Notes: a model not told the origin generated them from the sequence alone. A stretch of 49,773 nucleotides of DNA from 2-02-FULL-45-10 sp046590235 (GCA_046590235.1 JBKJTY010000021.1:1-49773); one strand, 5' to 3'. Shown: positions 31,510 to 39,223, numbered from the stretch's first letter. Translations and numbers: made by a program.

Positions 31510-34053
31510 TTATTTTTTCTTATTAACAATGATAAGTATAATAACTCCGGCTAGGGTGAAAGTACAGAGAGCTGCAAGCGTAGCACCAATGGCTAATTTA
31601 TGCTCAGAGATAAACGTGAAGATTGAAAATGCTTTTTTGAGAGGTAAGACGGCAGGGCTAGCTCGAAATGGAGAGGCGGTGGTTGGGGTGGAGGTACTAA
31701 TGCGGGTAACAGGTGATATGCGCTCAGCAATCCAGCTAACGACAGCTCCTTGTTCGGGAGAAACAGCGGTATTCGCTATGCTTGCTGGAGTAGACCGAGC
31801 AATGGTGGCTGTTGTGCGTGGGCGCGCGGCGGTTCGGGTTGATCCAGTGCTACCACCACTTGATACTCGGGGAGCTGGTGCGAGTGGGGAATCTGAAGAT
31901 TCGCTGTCAGAACTAGAATCATCGGACTGGCTATCGCCTAGACTAGCATCATCAGAAACGTCATCATCAGCGTATTCATTCGAAGTATCACTGCTGCTTG
32001 TGTCAGTATAGTCGTCTGTGTCTTTCGGCACTTCCTCAGAAACATCAATGTCATCAGCGTAACTCGAGTTATCACTAATAGGATCATCAGAAGAAGTATC
32101 TTCGGCTTCATCATCATCCTGGTCGATGGTATTTGATGGGACATCATTATTTGCACTGTATCCACTGTCATCAGCGTCGTCTGCTTCGTCAATATTTTCG
32201 TTTAGCTGAGCAAAGCTCCATGTTTGTTGTTTAGTAGTGTAACGATAGTTACTATCGTAACAAATAAAGGTAAAATTGTGAGAACCGCTAGGTACGACTA
32301 CATCGGTCATTTCATAAATGTGTAGACCAGCTGACTCAAATTCACCTGCATCTTGGTTATCAATTAAGGCGCCGCAGGTTAAGCTATCAGTGTTACCGCC
32401 GGTTGCATTGATAGTAATCGTAAAAGGATTGGTGTCGGAACCGCTGCGGCTAACTGAGTTAATAGTTGGGCTTAAAACAAGGTTTTGCGTAGTAGGGGAA
32501 GCAACAGTGACTTGCTTACTGCCTGAAGCCGAAACACCTGCTGCATTAGTACATTTTACTACTACAGCATGAGTGCCTGTAGTGAGGGGTAATGATGTAG
32601 AGAAGACGCCAGTATCAGTACCTGTTTCATTCATTACACCTTTATTTGTTCCATTAACATAGACAGCGCATTTTTTTTCGAGTACGGAAGCGCTTTCATT
32701 ACAAAAAGGCGCAGAAGCTGAGATGGTCCATTGACCAGCTGAGTTACTTGCGGCGTTAACAATAACGGAAGGGGTTGGTGCCGCCGTCCAATAAACTGAA
32801 TCCGAAGCGCTATTACTATAATAATCGTAGCAATTAACAATTGCTTCGTGTTCACCGGTGGTTATATTTGTTGTGAAAGTAAATGCTTTGCGATTTAAAG
32901 GTGCACTTGTACTTTTTATCATGGCGACAGCCTCAGCACGGTCAATCCGCAAAGAACAGTTATCGGTGTTTAAAGATGTGATAACGGTTAGCGTTCGGCT
33001 ACCTATATTTTTACTATCAATTGTTAAGCCATAAGTCTGATTCCCAAATTCTGTTTCCGGAACACTTGTGGCAGTCCAATTATAATGTTTGACAGCACCG
33101 TTACTCAATTGATCATAGCATTGGACTGTCGCCTCATTGCTGCCAGCGGCAATAAAAGTAGTTAACGAAAATAGTGCTTTACCGGTTGAAGGAACGGTCG
33201 AGCTTTTCTCCATCGCCCGGTCAGTGATATCTGGACCGTCGTTGTTGCTATAGCGGAATTTACATGAAACGGTATTAGCAGAAACTTCAGCATACATTAT
33301 TTGGTTAAAGCTAGATTTTTGATTCGCAGGATATACTTTATAAATAGTAACACCGCTATCATCAATTACTGGTGGCGGGGTAGATGCGGGCGCTGTAGCA
33401 ATCCAGTCATAATGTCTTACTGCCCCATTACTGTAATAGTCATAACACTGCACTGTTGCTGAGTGATTTCCTGCAGCAATAGTGACTGCTTTAGTAAATA
33501 TAAACTTACCATCAGTAGGGGTTGATTTTTTTATCATAGCCCCATGATCGGTACTGTCGATTCGCAAATTACAGTTATTTGTATTTAAGGCTCCAGCAAC
33601 AGAAAAAGTTCGAGCACCAGGAAGTTCGCTATCAATTTTTACAGTATAGATGGTAACACCAAATTCCATTTCAGGCGTTTCAACCGCTTTCCAGTCATAG
33701 TATTTTACTGCGCCATTACCAAGCTGATCATAGCATTGCACAGTCGCAGAATTACTACCTGCCGGTATAAAAGTGGTGAGTGAAAATAGTAATCGCCCAG
33801 GTTGAGGAATTGTCACGCTTTTCTTCATTGGAACATTGCCGCTGTAAGAACCTCCATTATTTTTATATTTAAAGTTGCAAGAAACGGTATCACTAGAAAC
33901 TTCAGCATTAACAACCTGGCTAAAACTTGCGTTCAGATTTGCGGTGGAGACACTATAAATCACCACATCCGCTTGAGCCGGCTTAGAAAGTGACAGAAAA
34001 AAGAGTGTAAATAAAAAAAACGCTGATTTTTTAGACCAATGAGAAAAAAACAT
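31510..34053 (-). CDS. Giant surface protein with tandem Ig-like repeats, acidic stalk and membrane anchor
   Basis: The 847-residue protein has a signal peptide (about 1-28), then about six Ig-like repeats (30-615). The first four share paired Cys residues and the motif ATVQCYDxxxNGAVxxYDW. An Asp/Ser-rich low-complexity stalk (about 617-726) follows, then an Arg/Thr/Ala/Pro-rich region, a membrane helix (about 818-843) and a KKK stop. This is the layout of an adhesin held away from the cell by a stalk. There is no LPxTG motif. The repeats alternate in two sub-types (A-B-A-B). Confidence 0.88.
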   Translation of the reverse strand: MFFSHWSKKSAFFLFTLFFLSLSKPAQADVVIYSVSTANLNASFSQVVNAEVSSDTVSCNFKYKNNGGSYSGNVPMKKSVTIPQPGRLLFSLTTFIPAGSNSATVQCYDQLGNGAVKYYDWKAVETPEMEFGVTIYTVKIDSELPGARTFSVAGALNTNNCNLRIDSTDHGAMIKKSTPTDGKFIFTKAVTIAAGNHSATVQCYDYYSNGAVRHYDWIATAPASTPPPVIDDSGVTIYKVYPANQKSSFNQIMYAEVSANTVSCKFRYSNNDGPDITDRAMEKSSTVPSTGKALFSLTTFIAAGSNEATVQCYDQLSNGAVKHYNWTATSVPETEFGNQTYGLTIDSKNIGSRTLTVITSLNTDNCSLRIDRAEAVAMIKSTSAPLNRKAFTFTTNITTGEHEAIVNCYDYYSNSASDSVYWTAAPTPSVIVNAASNSAGQWTISASAPFCNESASVLEKKCAVYVNGTNKGVMNETGTDTGVFSTSLPLTTGTHAVVVKCTNAAGVSASGSKQVTVASPTTQNLVLSPTINSVSRSGSDTNPFTITINATGGNTDSLTCGALIDNQDAGEFESAGLHIYEMTDVVVPSGSHNFTFICYDSNYRYTTKQQTWSFAQLNENIDEADDADDSGYSANNDVPSNTIDQDDDEAEDTSSDDPISDNSSYADDIDVSEEVPKDTDDYTDTSSSDTSNEYADDDVSDDASLGDSQSDDSSSDSESSDSPLAPAPRVSSGGSTGSTRTAARPRTTATIARSTPASIANTAVSPEQGAVVSWIAERISPVTRISTSTPTTASPFRASPAVLPLKKAFSIFTFISEHKLAIGATLAALCTFTLAGVIILIIVNKKK

Positions 34054-34118
34054 ATAAAAAATAAAAGCTAAAGCTAGTCATAGTATAGCATTTAACAAGA
34101 GTTTTTAGTACATACGAT

Positions 34119-34190
34119 AAAAAGCACACCATCTACAAAGTAGTAGATGGTGCGTGGCCTTTAGTAGTAACGCCTTTCCAATTACGTTAC
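34119..34190 (-). ncRNA. Predicted small RNA under a zinc-type operator
   Basis: No start codon with a useful frame is present. The predicted 72-nt transcript begins at 34190 with a hairpin GTAACG/CGTTAC (arms 34185-34190 and 34167-34172) and a 12-nt loop. An unpaired linker follows, then a terminator stem CACCATCTAC/GTAGATGGTG extended by a G-U and a C-G pair, and CTTTTT (U-tract at 34119-34123). The promoter carries the palindromic operator in its spacer. Alternative: an attenuated leader of the adjacent adhesin gene. Confidence 0.6.
34127..34152 (-). terminator. Terminator of the predicted small RNA
   Basis: Perfect 10-bp stem CACCATCTAC (34127-34136)/GTAGATGGTG (34143-34152), with U5 on the minus strand just beyond. 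Confidence 0.75.
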
Positions 34191-34196
34191 GCTTGT

Positions 34197-34225
34197 AGTA
34201 TATGCAACTGAGTTGCACTTGTCAA
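34197..34225 (-). promoter_or_regulatory. Near-consensus promoter of the predicted small RNA
   Basis: On the minus strand, TTGACA (34220-34225), a 17-nt spacer and TATACT (34197-34202). The spacer is almost entirely the palindrome at 34203-34217. Confidence 0.8.
34203..34217. promoter_or_regulatory. Palindromic operator, TGCAAC-N3-GTTGCA (site 2)
   Basis: Same arms as at 27641-27655, centre TGA. It lies between -35 and -10 of the minus promoter and 1 nt upstream of the plus -35, so a bound repressor could block both directions. Confidence 0.75.
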
Positions 34226-34247
34226 GGAGCGCTGTGGACAGTATTAA
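34219..34247 (+). promoter_or_regulatory. Possible promoter of the cupin gene
   Basis: TTGTCA (34219-34224), a 17-nt spacer and TATTAA (34242-34247). It overlaps the divergent minus promoter. Confidence 0.45.
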
Positions 34248-34290
34248 ACTGCAAGCTTATACGTCTATTATAGTGATTGACACTATATAT

Positions 34291-34680
34291 ATGAAAGGAC
34301 ACATCATTAACATTGACGAAGCTACTAAAGAAAATACAGACTACCGTCGTGTGTTGTTTACGACTAAGAATAGCCAATTAGTAGTAATGAGCCTTAAGCC
34401 GAAAGAAGAAATCGGGATAGAAGTGCATCATCTCGATCAATTTATTTACATTGAGGCTGGTAGTGGAGTTGCAGTACTTGGTGGCGTTGAGAGTAAGATT
34501 AGAGAGGGGGACGCTGTTATTATTCCACAAGGTGTTGAGCATAACATTATTAATACTGGTCAAAATGAACTTAAAATTTACACAGTGTACGCACCGCCAG
34601 AACATAAAGATGGGGTGGTGGAAAAAACTAAAGCTGATGAATACGAGGAACACTTTGATGGAAAAACAACCGAGCAATAG
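34291..34680 (+). CDS. Cupin-domain protein, 129 residues
   Basis: Start MKGHIINIDEATKENTDYR at ATG 34291. The single cupin barrel has motif 1 around EVHHLDQFIYIEAGSG and motif 2 around GDAVIIPQGVEHNIINTG, which supply His and Glu metal ligands. It resembles phosphomannose-isomerase-like small cupins. A metal-dependent enzyme or metal-storage role is possible; the link to a Zur-type operator is by position only. Confidence 0.82.
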   Translation: MKGHIINIDEATKENTDYRRVLFTTKNSQLVVMSLKPKEEIGIEVHHLDQFIYIEAGSGVAVLGGVESKIREGDAVIIPQGVEHNIINTGQNELKIYTVYAPPEHKDGVVEKTKADEYEEHFDGKTTEQ

Positions 34681-34763
34681 GAGTAACTATTGTCCAAAAA
34701 AGCATAACCGATCGTCTAATAGATAAAAGGGTGTACACCCATTTATATTTAACTTATACTCAT

Positions 34764-34880
34764 ATGCCAAACAGAAAACGAGGTTCTGCGGCAATGGACA
34801 GAAGTAAAGTCCGAGAAATTGCTAAAGGCGGGCGTTCACGTGGTGGTAGCCGCGGACGTTCTAAGAACCAATCACGATAG
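34764..34880 (+). CDS. KGG-motif mini-protein, 38 residues
   Basis: The frame reads MPNRKRGSAAMDRSKVREI then AKGGRSRGGSRG and a basic tail. This matches the KGG stress-protein motif (general pattern RGFAAMD-x-x-K-x-REIASKGG, as in YciG), here in one copy. Such proteins are abundant, very basic and stress-induced; the mechanism is poorly known. It has no Shine-Dalgarno site. A weak hairpin follows at 34891-34910. Confidence 0.7.
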   Translation: MPNRKRGSAAMDRSKVREIAKGGRSRGGSRGRSKNQSR

Positions 34881-34927
34881 GCGTAGTAAAACCAACCTTG
34901 GTGGGTTGGTGGTGTTTACAGATAAAG

Positions 34928-34957
34928 AAAAAAATCCGCTCAATAAGCGGATTTTTA
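34928..34957. terminator. Terminator between KGG gene and tRNA-Gly
   Basis: AAATCCGCT (34932-34940)/AGCGGATTT (34946-34954) with A- and T-tracts on both sides. Confidence 0.8.
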
Positions 34958-34964
34958 ATTTACT

Positions 34965-35039
34965 TGGAGCGGGCGACGGGAGTCGAACCCGTGTCACCAG
35001 TTTGGAAAACTGGGATAATAGCCGTTATATGACGCCCGC
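34965..35039 (-). tRNA. tRNA-Gly (TCC), CCA encoded
   Basis: On the minus strand the acceptor stem is GCGGGCG/CGCCCGC with discriminator T and encoded CCA (34965-34967 on plus as TGG). The anticodon stem is CCAGT/ACTGG with loop TTTCCAA (anticodon at 35004-35006), and the T arm is ACGGG-TTCGACT-CCCGT. The D stem is short. Confidence 0.95.
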
Positions 35040-35045
35040 ACTTTG

Positions 35046-35073
35046 TCCGCCATAGCTCTAAAGCGAAGGCGGA
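35046..35073. repeat. Short hairpin TCCGCC/GGCGGA upstream of tRNA-Gly
   Basis: TCCGCC (35046-35051)/GGCGGA (35068-35073). It lies between the tRNA-Gly 5' end and its promoter and may be a small dispersed repeat. Confidence 0.5.
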
Positions 35074-35087
35074 ATAATTGTTCCGTC

Positions 35088-35115
35088 ATTATACTAAATT
35101 ATGCCATTATGTCAA
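35088..35115 (-). promoter_or_regulatory. Promoter of tRNA-Gly (TCC)
   Basis: On minus, TTGACA (35110-35115), a 16-nt spacer and TATAAT (35088-35093). Confidence 0.85.
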
Positions 35116-35240
35116 TCTGAAGCCGTGGGCGTGAACGCTGTGCATAACTAAGTAAAAAAAGTATTGTAAGGAAGTAATATTTTTTATATACTTGCCGCAG
35201 CATTTATTTCACATGCCCCTGAAAAGGCACTGGAGGCCAA

Positions 35241-35513
35241 ATGAAGATGGAAATCCTCGAAGAGGAAGTACGCGGTGGCACGAAGCGCAAGCGCATTGTG
35301 TTCGAGAAGGACAAGGTGGATGCGCTCCACCTTGCAGCCTTCGCCGAGCAGTGCGAAGCGATCTACAGTGGTACGATTTACGTTGAAGCAGTGGCCAAGG
35401 GTGGCATGCACTACAAGGGTGAGCTGCCGATCTACCGCATCAAGCGAGCGCTGAACCGATGGTTCGACAAGATCTCAAGTCGTGAGCCGTCGGAGGTGAT
35501 TGCCACTGCTTAG
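35241..35513 (+). CDS. Hypothetical protein, 90 residues (GC-rich islet)
   Basis: GGAGG (35232-35236) lies just before ATG 35241. The protein is charged and soluble with no recognised domain. It has a basic first part (GGTKRKRIVFEKDKVD), a central helix with a Cys, a beta segment (YSGTIYVEAVAKGGMHYKGELPIY) and a C-terminal helix. Its codons end in G or C far more often than those of its neighbours. A stem with one mismatch follows at 35535-35582. It may be a recent arrival. Confidence 0.65.
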   Translation: MKMEILEEEVRGGTKRKRIVFEKDKVDALHLAAFAEQCEAIYSGTIYVEAVAKGGMHYKGELPIYRIKRALNRWFDKISSREPSEVIATA

Positions 35514-35534
35514 CAGTGAAACAAGAAATAATGC

Positions 35535-35582
35535 GACGGAACGGATATGAGAATGTTGTTGTTTAGGCAATCCCGCTCCGTC
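35535..35582 (+). repeat. Hairpin 3' of the 90-residue islet gene
   Basis: GACGGA-a-CGG (35535-35544) pairs with CCG-c-TCCGTC (35573-35582), nine pairs with one mismatch and a 28-nt loop. No U-tract follows it. Confidence 0.55.
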
Positions 35583-35624
35583 CCGTCACTCGTGTACACA
35601 ACTTATCTTGCGTCCACCAGAAGA

Positions 35625-35655
35625 AAAAACAATCCGCCACAAGCGGATTATTTTT
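35625..35655. terminator. Bidirectional terminator
   Basis: AATCCGC (35631-35637)/GCGGATT (35643-35649) with A- and T-tracts. It lies between convergent genes. Confidence 0.75.
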
Positions 35656-35671
35656 ATTGCAAAATGTATGA

Positions 35672-36094
35672 TTACCTCCAGACCGCCAAGATGCCGCTGA
35701 TGAGAAGGAAGTAAACGAGGAGGTGTCCGAGGCTGATGTAATAAATTTTCCAAGGTTTATTTTCCCACAGCACGCTGTTAAGAAGGAGTGGAGCGGCAAA
35801 ACCAAGCCACATCCAGAAGCCGCCCTGCAAACCCTCTGTAAAGGTTTGTGCATTGAAGGCTGCCATAACGTGCGCCATCACATAGGACAAAAGGAATGAA
35901 CCAAGAAAGGCTAAGAAATAATATAATCCCATGAACTGGTTAGCTCTTACCGATTGGTTGCCAATTCTTGATTGTAGGAACGCCAGCCAAGCCGTTCCAA
36001 AGAGTGGTCTGGAAAACCAAATCATGCCGAGCGGCATGTTAAGCAGTGCGCACACGAGTACCGCCCAGATATTCACGGAAACTTGGAGTATCAT
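35672..36094 (-). CDS. DUF1761 family membrane protein
   Basis: The 140-residue protein has four membrane helices. The first carries the family pattern NIWAVLVCALLNMPLGMIWFSRPLFGTAWLAF, and the last two surround NSVLWENKPWKIYYI. Its function is unknown. It appears monocistronic. Confidence 0.8.
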   Translation of the reverse strand: MILQVSVNIWAVLVCALLNMPLGMIWFSRPLFGTAWLAFLQSRIGNQSVRANQFMGLYYFLAFLGSFLLSYVMAHVMAAFNAQTFTEGLQGGFWMWLGFAAPLLLNSVLWENKPWKIYYISLGHLLVYFLLISGILAVWR

Positions 36095-36239
36095 ATATGA
36101 TAGTTAAGAGTATAAAGATACAGTACCACGCTTCAAGGGATTGTAAAGGCTAGAAATGGCCAGATAAGGCAAAATATGTTACCTTTAAAAGCACTAACAC
36201 GTAATCTACAGTAAGAGCCTTTAGCTCAATAACCCTTGT

Positions 36240-36818
36240 ATGCATACACCAGAGGACATTCAATTGGTCGCACGTGCGAAAGCAGGTGACAAGACCGCTT
36301 TTAGCGAACTGTACGATAAGTTCATTAAACCTATCTATACATTTGTCTATTATAAAACGCATCATAAAGAAACTGCGGAAGACATCACCAGCCAAGTCTT
36401 CATGCGAGCGTATAATAGCTTGAAAAATTTTGACCAAGAGAAGGGAACCTTTTCCGCCTGGGTCTATCGTATCGCGCGTAATGCGGTTATTGATCATTAC
36501 CGCAGTGCTAAACCAATGACGGATATTGAAGATGCTTGGGACTTGGCCGGCAATGAAGATGTCGAACGTGACGCTCATACAAGAATCGAATTAGCTAAAG
36601 TTGAAGTCTACTTAAAAGAATTACCAGCCGAGCAGCGTGATATTGTCATCATGCGTGTCTGGCAAGAAATGAGTTATGCGGAAATCGCTGAAGCACTTGG
36701 TAAAAGTGAAGCGAGCTGCAAAATGATGTTTTCGCGCACCATAGCAACGCTTCGTGAGACCATGCCACTGCCAGCATTATTACTCTTTCTCTTCAGTACC
36801 GGAAAAAATATTCTATAA
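36240..36818 (+). CDS. ECF-type RNA polymerase sigma factor
   Basis: The 192-residue protein has sigma2 (FSELYDKFIKPIYTFVYYKT, then AEDITSQVFMRAYNSLKNF and FSAWVYRIARNAVIDHYR; about 22-95) and sigma4 (LKELPAEQRDIVIMRVWQEMSYAEIAEALGKSEASCKMMFSRT; about 125-170). A hydrophobic C-terminal tail (PLPALLLFLFS) is unusual and may contact the membrane or the partner encoded 11 nt downstream. Confidence 0.93.
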   Translation: MHTPEDIQLVARAKAGDKTAFSELYDKFIKPIYTFVYYKTHHKETAEDITSQVFMRAYNSLKNFDQEKGTFSAWVYRIARNAVIDHYRSAKPMTDIEDAWDLAGNEDVERDAHTRIELAKVEVYLKELPAEQRDIVIMRVWQEMSYAEIAEALGKSEASCKMMFSRTIATLRETMPLPALLLFLFSTGKNIL

Positions 36819-36829
36819 TTAATTTTTAT

Positions 36830-38371
36830 ATGCAATCTAAACAAAAAATTCTTGAGGATCTTTATCTGATTGATCCAAGCCTCAAGGCACATGAACAAAA
36901 ACTTATCACCCTCATTGATGAATTAATGAAATCAAAACCAGACACACATTTTGATGAATCATTCGCACGTGAACTTAAGAAAAAATTACTTTTACAGCCT
37001 GCAGCAGTTGCTGAAAAAGCTTCATTCTGGTCATTTTTAGCCATGCCTCGTTTGGCATTCACCGGCGGCGCATTCGCGCTCGTTCTCGCTGTGGCAGTTT
37101 TGGTTAGCCAACCCGATCCAAGCTCGTTGCAAGTCCAATTTGGCACCGCTGAAGTAAGCCGAGTAAAGTCACAAGCCTTCGGCTCTTTGGGTGGAGGTAG
37201 TGCAACAGCTAATAGTGCTACTGAGGCTACCAGTGCCCCAATGGCGTATGGTATGGGTGGTGGTCGTGGTGGCGATGGAGCCGGAGCGGCAACAATGTTA
37301 GGACAGCCGGACGCGATCAGTTCAAAAATGATAGCTCCAGGCATCGTTGCTCCTTACTATAGTTATACTTTTTCATATAAAGGCGAAGCCTTTGATTTGA
37401 AAGACAAAACACTTGATGTCTTCAAGCGTACAAAATCTGAAAATGGTGATATGGGCTTGGCCCAAGCACTCATGGGCGCCTCCCTCAATGGTATTAACTT
37501 ACGTTCATTTGCTAACGCTGGTTTAACCAGTTTTGAATTAGCGCAAAGCACACCGGATGGTTATTCTATTAGTGTCAATTTACGTGAAGGCACGATTGGT
37601 ATTAATGGTGGTAATAATTATTATCGAACGATGCCAGCGAACTGTGATGCGAATGGTTGTACTGAACAATATAAACCACTTACACTCGCTGAAGTGCCAG
37701 CTGACAGTAAGTTAATTGCTGTCGCTGATCAATTTGTAAAAGACCACGGAATAGATATTAGTTCTTATGGTACACCTGAAGTTGATAACACATGGCGTGC
37801 ATATGCTTCGCAAGGCGAACAAATGTATGTCCCTGATTCTGTTAGTGTTCGTTACCCGCTTCGCTTAAATGAAACAATGGTGTACGATCAGGGTGGAAAT
37901 AAAACAGGAATTACTATCACAGTAAATATTCGTGAAAACAAAGTAATGGGTGCTTGGCAGATTCAAAACCAAGACTACCAGGCCTCTGCTTACGAAGCTG
38001 AAACAGACGCTGCTCGAATTATTAAATTGGCTGGAAGCGGCGGAAACGGTGGACGATATTACTATGGTGGTGATACTAAAAAAGTTGAACTCGAACTCGG
38101 CACTCCTGAAGGTGTTTACATAATGATGTGGAACTATAAGGATGGTATCTCCAATGAATTGTACGTTCCTGCACTTCGCTTTCCAATTACCAACGCACCA
38201 GAAACACTCTATCAGAAAAATGTTATTGTTCCATTGGCAAAAGATTTGATTCAAGACGGAACAAGTATCCCACCAAGTCCGATCATGTATATGAAAGGAT
38301 CTGAAGGTGTGAGTGGTCCAGCCATTGATCTTATTGCCCCTACACCAGCCGTTGCTCCAAAAAAACAATAA
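36830..38371 (+). CDS. Putative transmembrane anti-sigma factor with large outer domain
   Basis: The 513-residue protein has a cytoplasmic N-terminus (about 1-70) with helical segments (HEQKLITLIDEL, FDESFARELKKKL) as in anti-sigma domains. A membrane helix (about 73-93), a Gly/Ala/Ser-rich linker with GGGRGGDGAGA, and a roughly 350-residue extracytoplasmic domain follow. Its position directly after the sigma gene suggests it holds the sigma factor until a signal arrives. No canonical zinc motif (HxxxCxxC) is present. The outer domain is not recognised. Confidence 0.7.
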   Translation: MQSKQKILEDLYLIDPSLKAHEQKLITLIDELMKSKPDTHFDESFARELKKKLLLQPAAVAEKASFWSFLAMPRLAFTGGAFALVLAVAVLVSQPDPSSLQVQFGTAEVSRVKSQAFGSLGGGSATANSATEATSAPMAYGMGGGRGGDGAGAATMLGQPDAISSKMIAPGIVAPYYSYTFSYKGEAFDLKDKTLDVFKRTKSENGDMGLAQALMGASLNGINLRSFANAGLTSFELAQSTPDGYSISVNLREGTIGINGGNNYYRTMPANCDANGCTEQYKPLTLAEVPADSKLIAVADQFVKDHGIDISSYGTPEVDNTWRAYASQGEQMYVPDSVSVRYPLRLNETMVYDQGGNKTGITITVNIRENKVMGAWQIQNQDYQASAYEAETDAARIIKLAGSGGNGGRYYYGGDTKKVELELGTPEGVYIMMWNYKDGISNELYVPALRFPITNAPETLYQKNVIVPLAKDLIQDGTSIPPSPIMYMKGSEGVSGPAIDLIAPTPAVAPKKQ

Positions 38372-38376
38372 TAAAT

Positions 38377-38409
38377 AAAAACGACCATATAATGGTCGTT
38401 TTTATTTTT
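38377..38409 (+). terminator. Terminator after the sigma/anti-sigma unit
   Basis: AAAACGACCAT (about 38378-38389)/ATGGTCGTTTT (about 38392-38402), then T-rich sequence. Confidence 0.85.
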
Positions 38410-38479
38410 GTCATAGTAACGGTACTCATCCGTCACTATATTGTCAGGAACTAGGGCCTATGTCATACTAGCGATCATA

Positions 38480-38905
38480 ATGAATTTACATATGCCATTA
38501 CAATTTATCAAAGAATTTAAAGAGTTCGCCGTAAAGGGAAATGTTGTTGATTTAGCAGTTGGTGTTATCATTGGTGGGGCGTTTGGAAAAATAGTGTCAT
38601 CGTTGGTTAACGATATTATTATGCCACCAATTAGTGTCTTAAGTAATGGTGTAGATTTTAAGAGTTTAAAAATCATGTTGAGTAAGGGTGTTGCAGGTAA
38701 GCCGGATATCACACTCAATTTCGGAAGCTTTATTCAGAACACGATTGAATTTCTCATAATTGCCCTGGTAGTATTCTTAATGATTAAGGGGATTAACCGT
38801 TTGAAACGTAAAAAGCAGGAAGAGCCAGTGCCGGCAAAGCAGACTTTGACGAAGCAAGAAGAGGTGCTAATTGAGATCCGCGACCTCCTAAAGGCTAAGA
38901 AATAG
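38480..38905 (+). CDS. mscL: Large-conductance mechanosensitive channel MscL
   Basis: Start MNLHMPLQFIKEFKEF at 38480 (141 residues); an ATG 12 nt later is equally possible. The N-terminal helix and TM1 carry EFAVKGNVVDLAVGVIIGGAFGKIVSSLVNDIIMPP; TM2 is about 88-110 and a charged C-terminal bundle (LTKQEEVLIEIRDLLKAKK) ends the protein. It opens under membrane tension to release solutes. Confidence 0.96.
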   Translation: MNLHMPLQFIKEFKEFAVKGNVVDLAVGVIIGGAFGKIVSSLVNDIIMPPISVLSNGVDFKSLKIMLSKGVAGKPDITLNFGSFIQNTIEFLIIALVVFLMIKGINRLKRKKQEEPVPAKQTLTKQEEVLIEIRDLLKAKK

Positions 38906-38935
38906 GGTTTTTGTAGGAAGGTGCCCAGCTGTTTA

Positions 38936-38964
38936 TTGACAAAATAATGAACATTTTGTATAAT
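38936..38964 (+). promoter_or_regulatory. Promoter of the tRNA-Gly/tRNA-fMet unit
   Basis: TTGACA (38936-38941), a 17-nt spacer and TATAAT (38959-38964), a perfect consensus match. Confidence 0.9.
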
Positions 38965-39010
38965 GTCAGCACTAAAGTCACTTACGCATAAAGCTTAAGT
39001 TGGCCCAAAC

Positions 39011-39084
39011 GCGGTAGTAGCTCAGTTGGCTAGAGCGTCTCCTTGCCAAGGAGAAGGTCGCCGGTTCAAATCCGGTCTGCCGCT
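39011..39084 (+). tRNA. tRNA-Gly (GCC)
   Basis: Acceptor GCGGTAG/CTGCCGC, D stem GCTC/GAGC, anticodon stem TCTCC/GGAGA with loop TTGCCAA (GCC at 39045-39047), T arm GCCGG-TTCAAAT-CCGGT (U-G closing at one end). CCA is not encoded. A hairpin GCTCTCA/TGAGAGC starts at its 3' end. Confidence 0.95.
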
Positions 39085-39142
39085 CTCATTTATTGTGAGA
39101 GCGTGTTACCAAAAAAACAGCTTATCATTCTCGGTGAAATAT

Positions 39143-39216
39143 AGCGGGGTAGAGCAGCCCGGCAGCTCGCTTGGCTCATAACCAAGAGGTCATTGGTTCA
39201 AATCCAATCCCCGCAA
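39143..39216 (+). tRNA. Initiator tRNA-fMet (CAT)
   Basis: Anticodon loop CTCATAA (CAT at 39177-39179). Initiator marks are the unpaired 1:72 position (A-A here, C-A in E. coli) and the A11-U24 pair (D stem GAGC/GCTC). The anticodon stem is CTTGG/CCAAG, so only two of the three G-C pairs typical of initiators are kept. The T arm is ATTGG-TTCAAAT-CCAAT. CCA is not encoded. Confidence 0.92.
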
Positions 39217-39223
39217 CTAGAAT

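Noticed and set aside
31448..32011. 187-codon plus-strand frame
   Set aside because: It is antisense to the acidic stalk and C-terminus of the surface protein, where low-complexity codons make antisense frames long.
34213..34290. N-terminal extension of the cupin from a TTG codon at 34213
   Set aside because: It would begin inside the operator and upstream of the likely promoter. ATG 34291 starts a normal cupin.
34819..35055. 78-codon plus-strand frame
   Set aside because: It crosses the KGG gene, a terminator and the antisense of tRNA-Gly.
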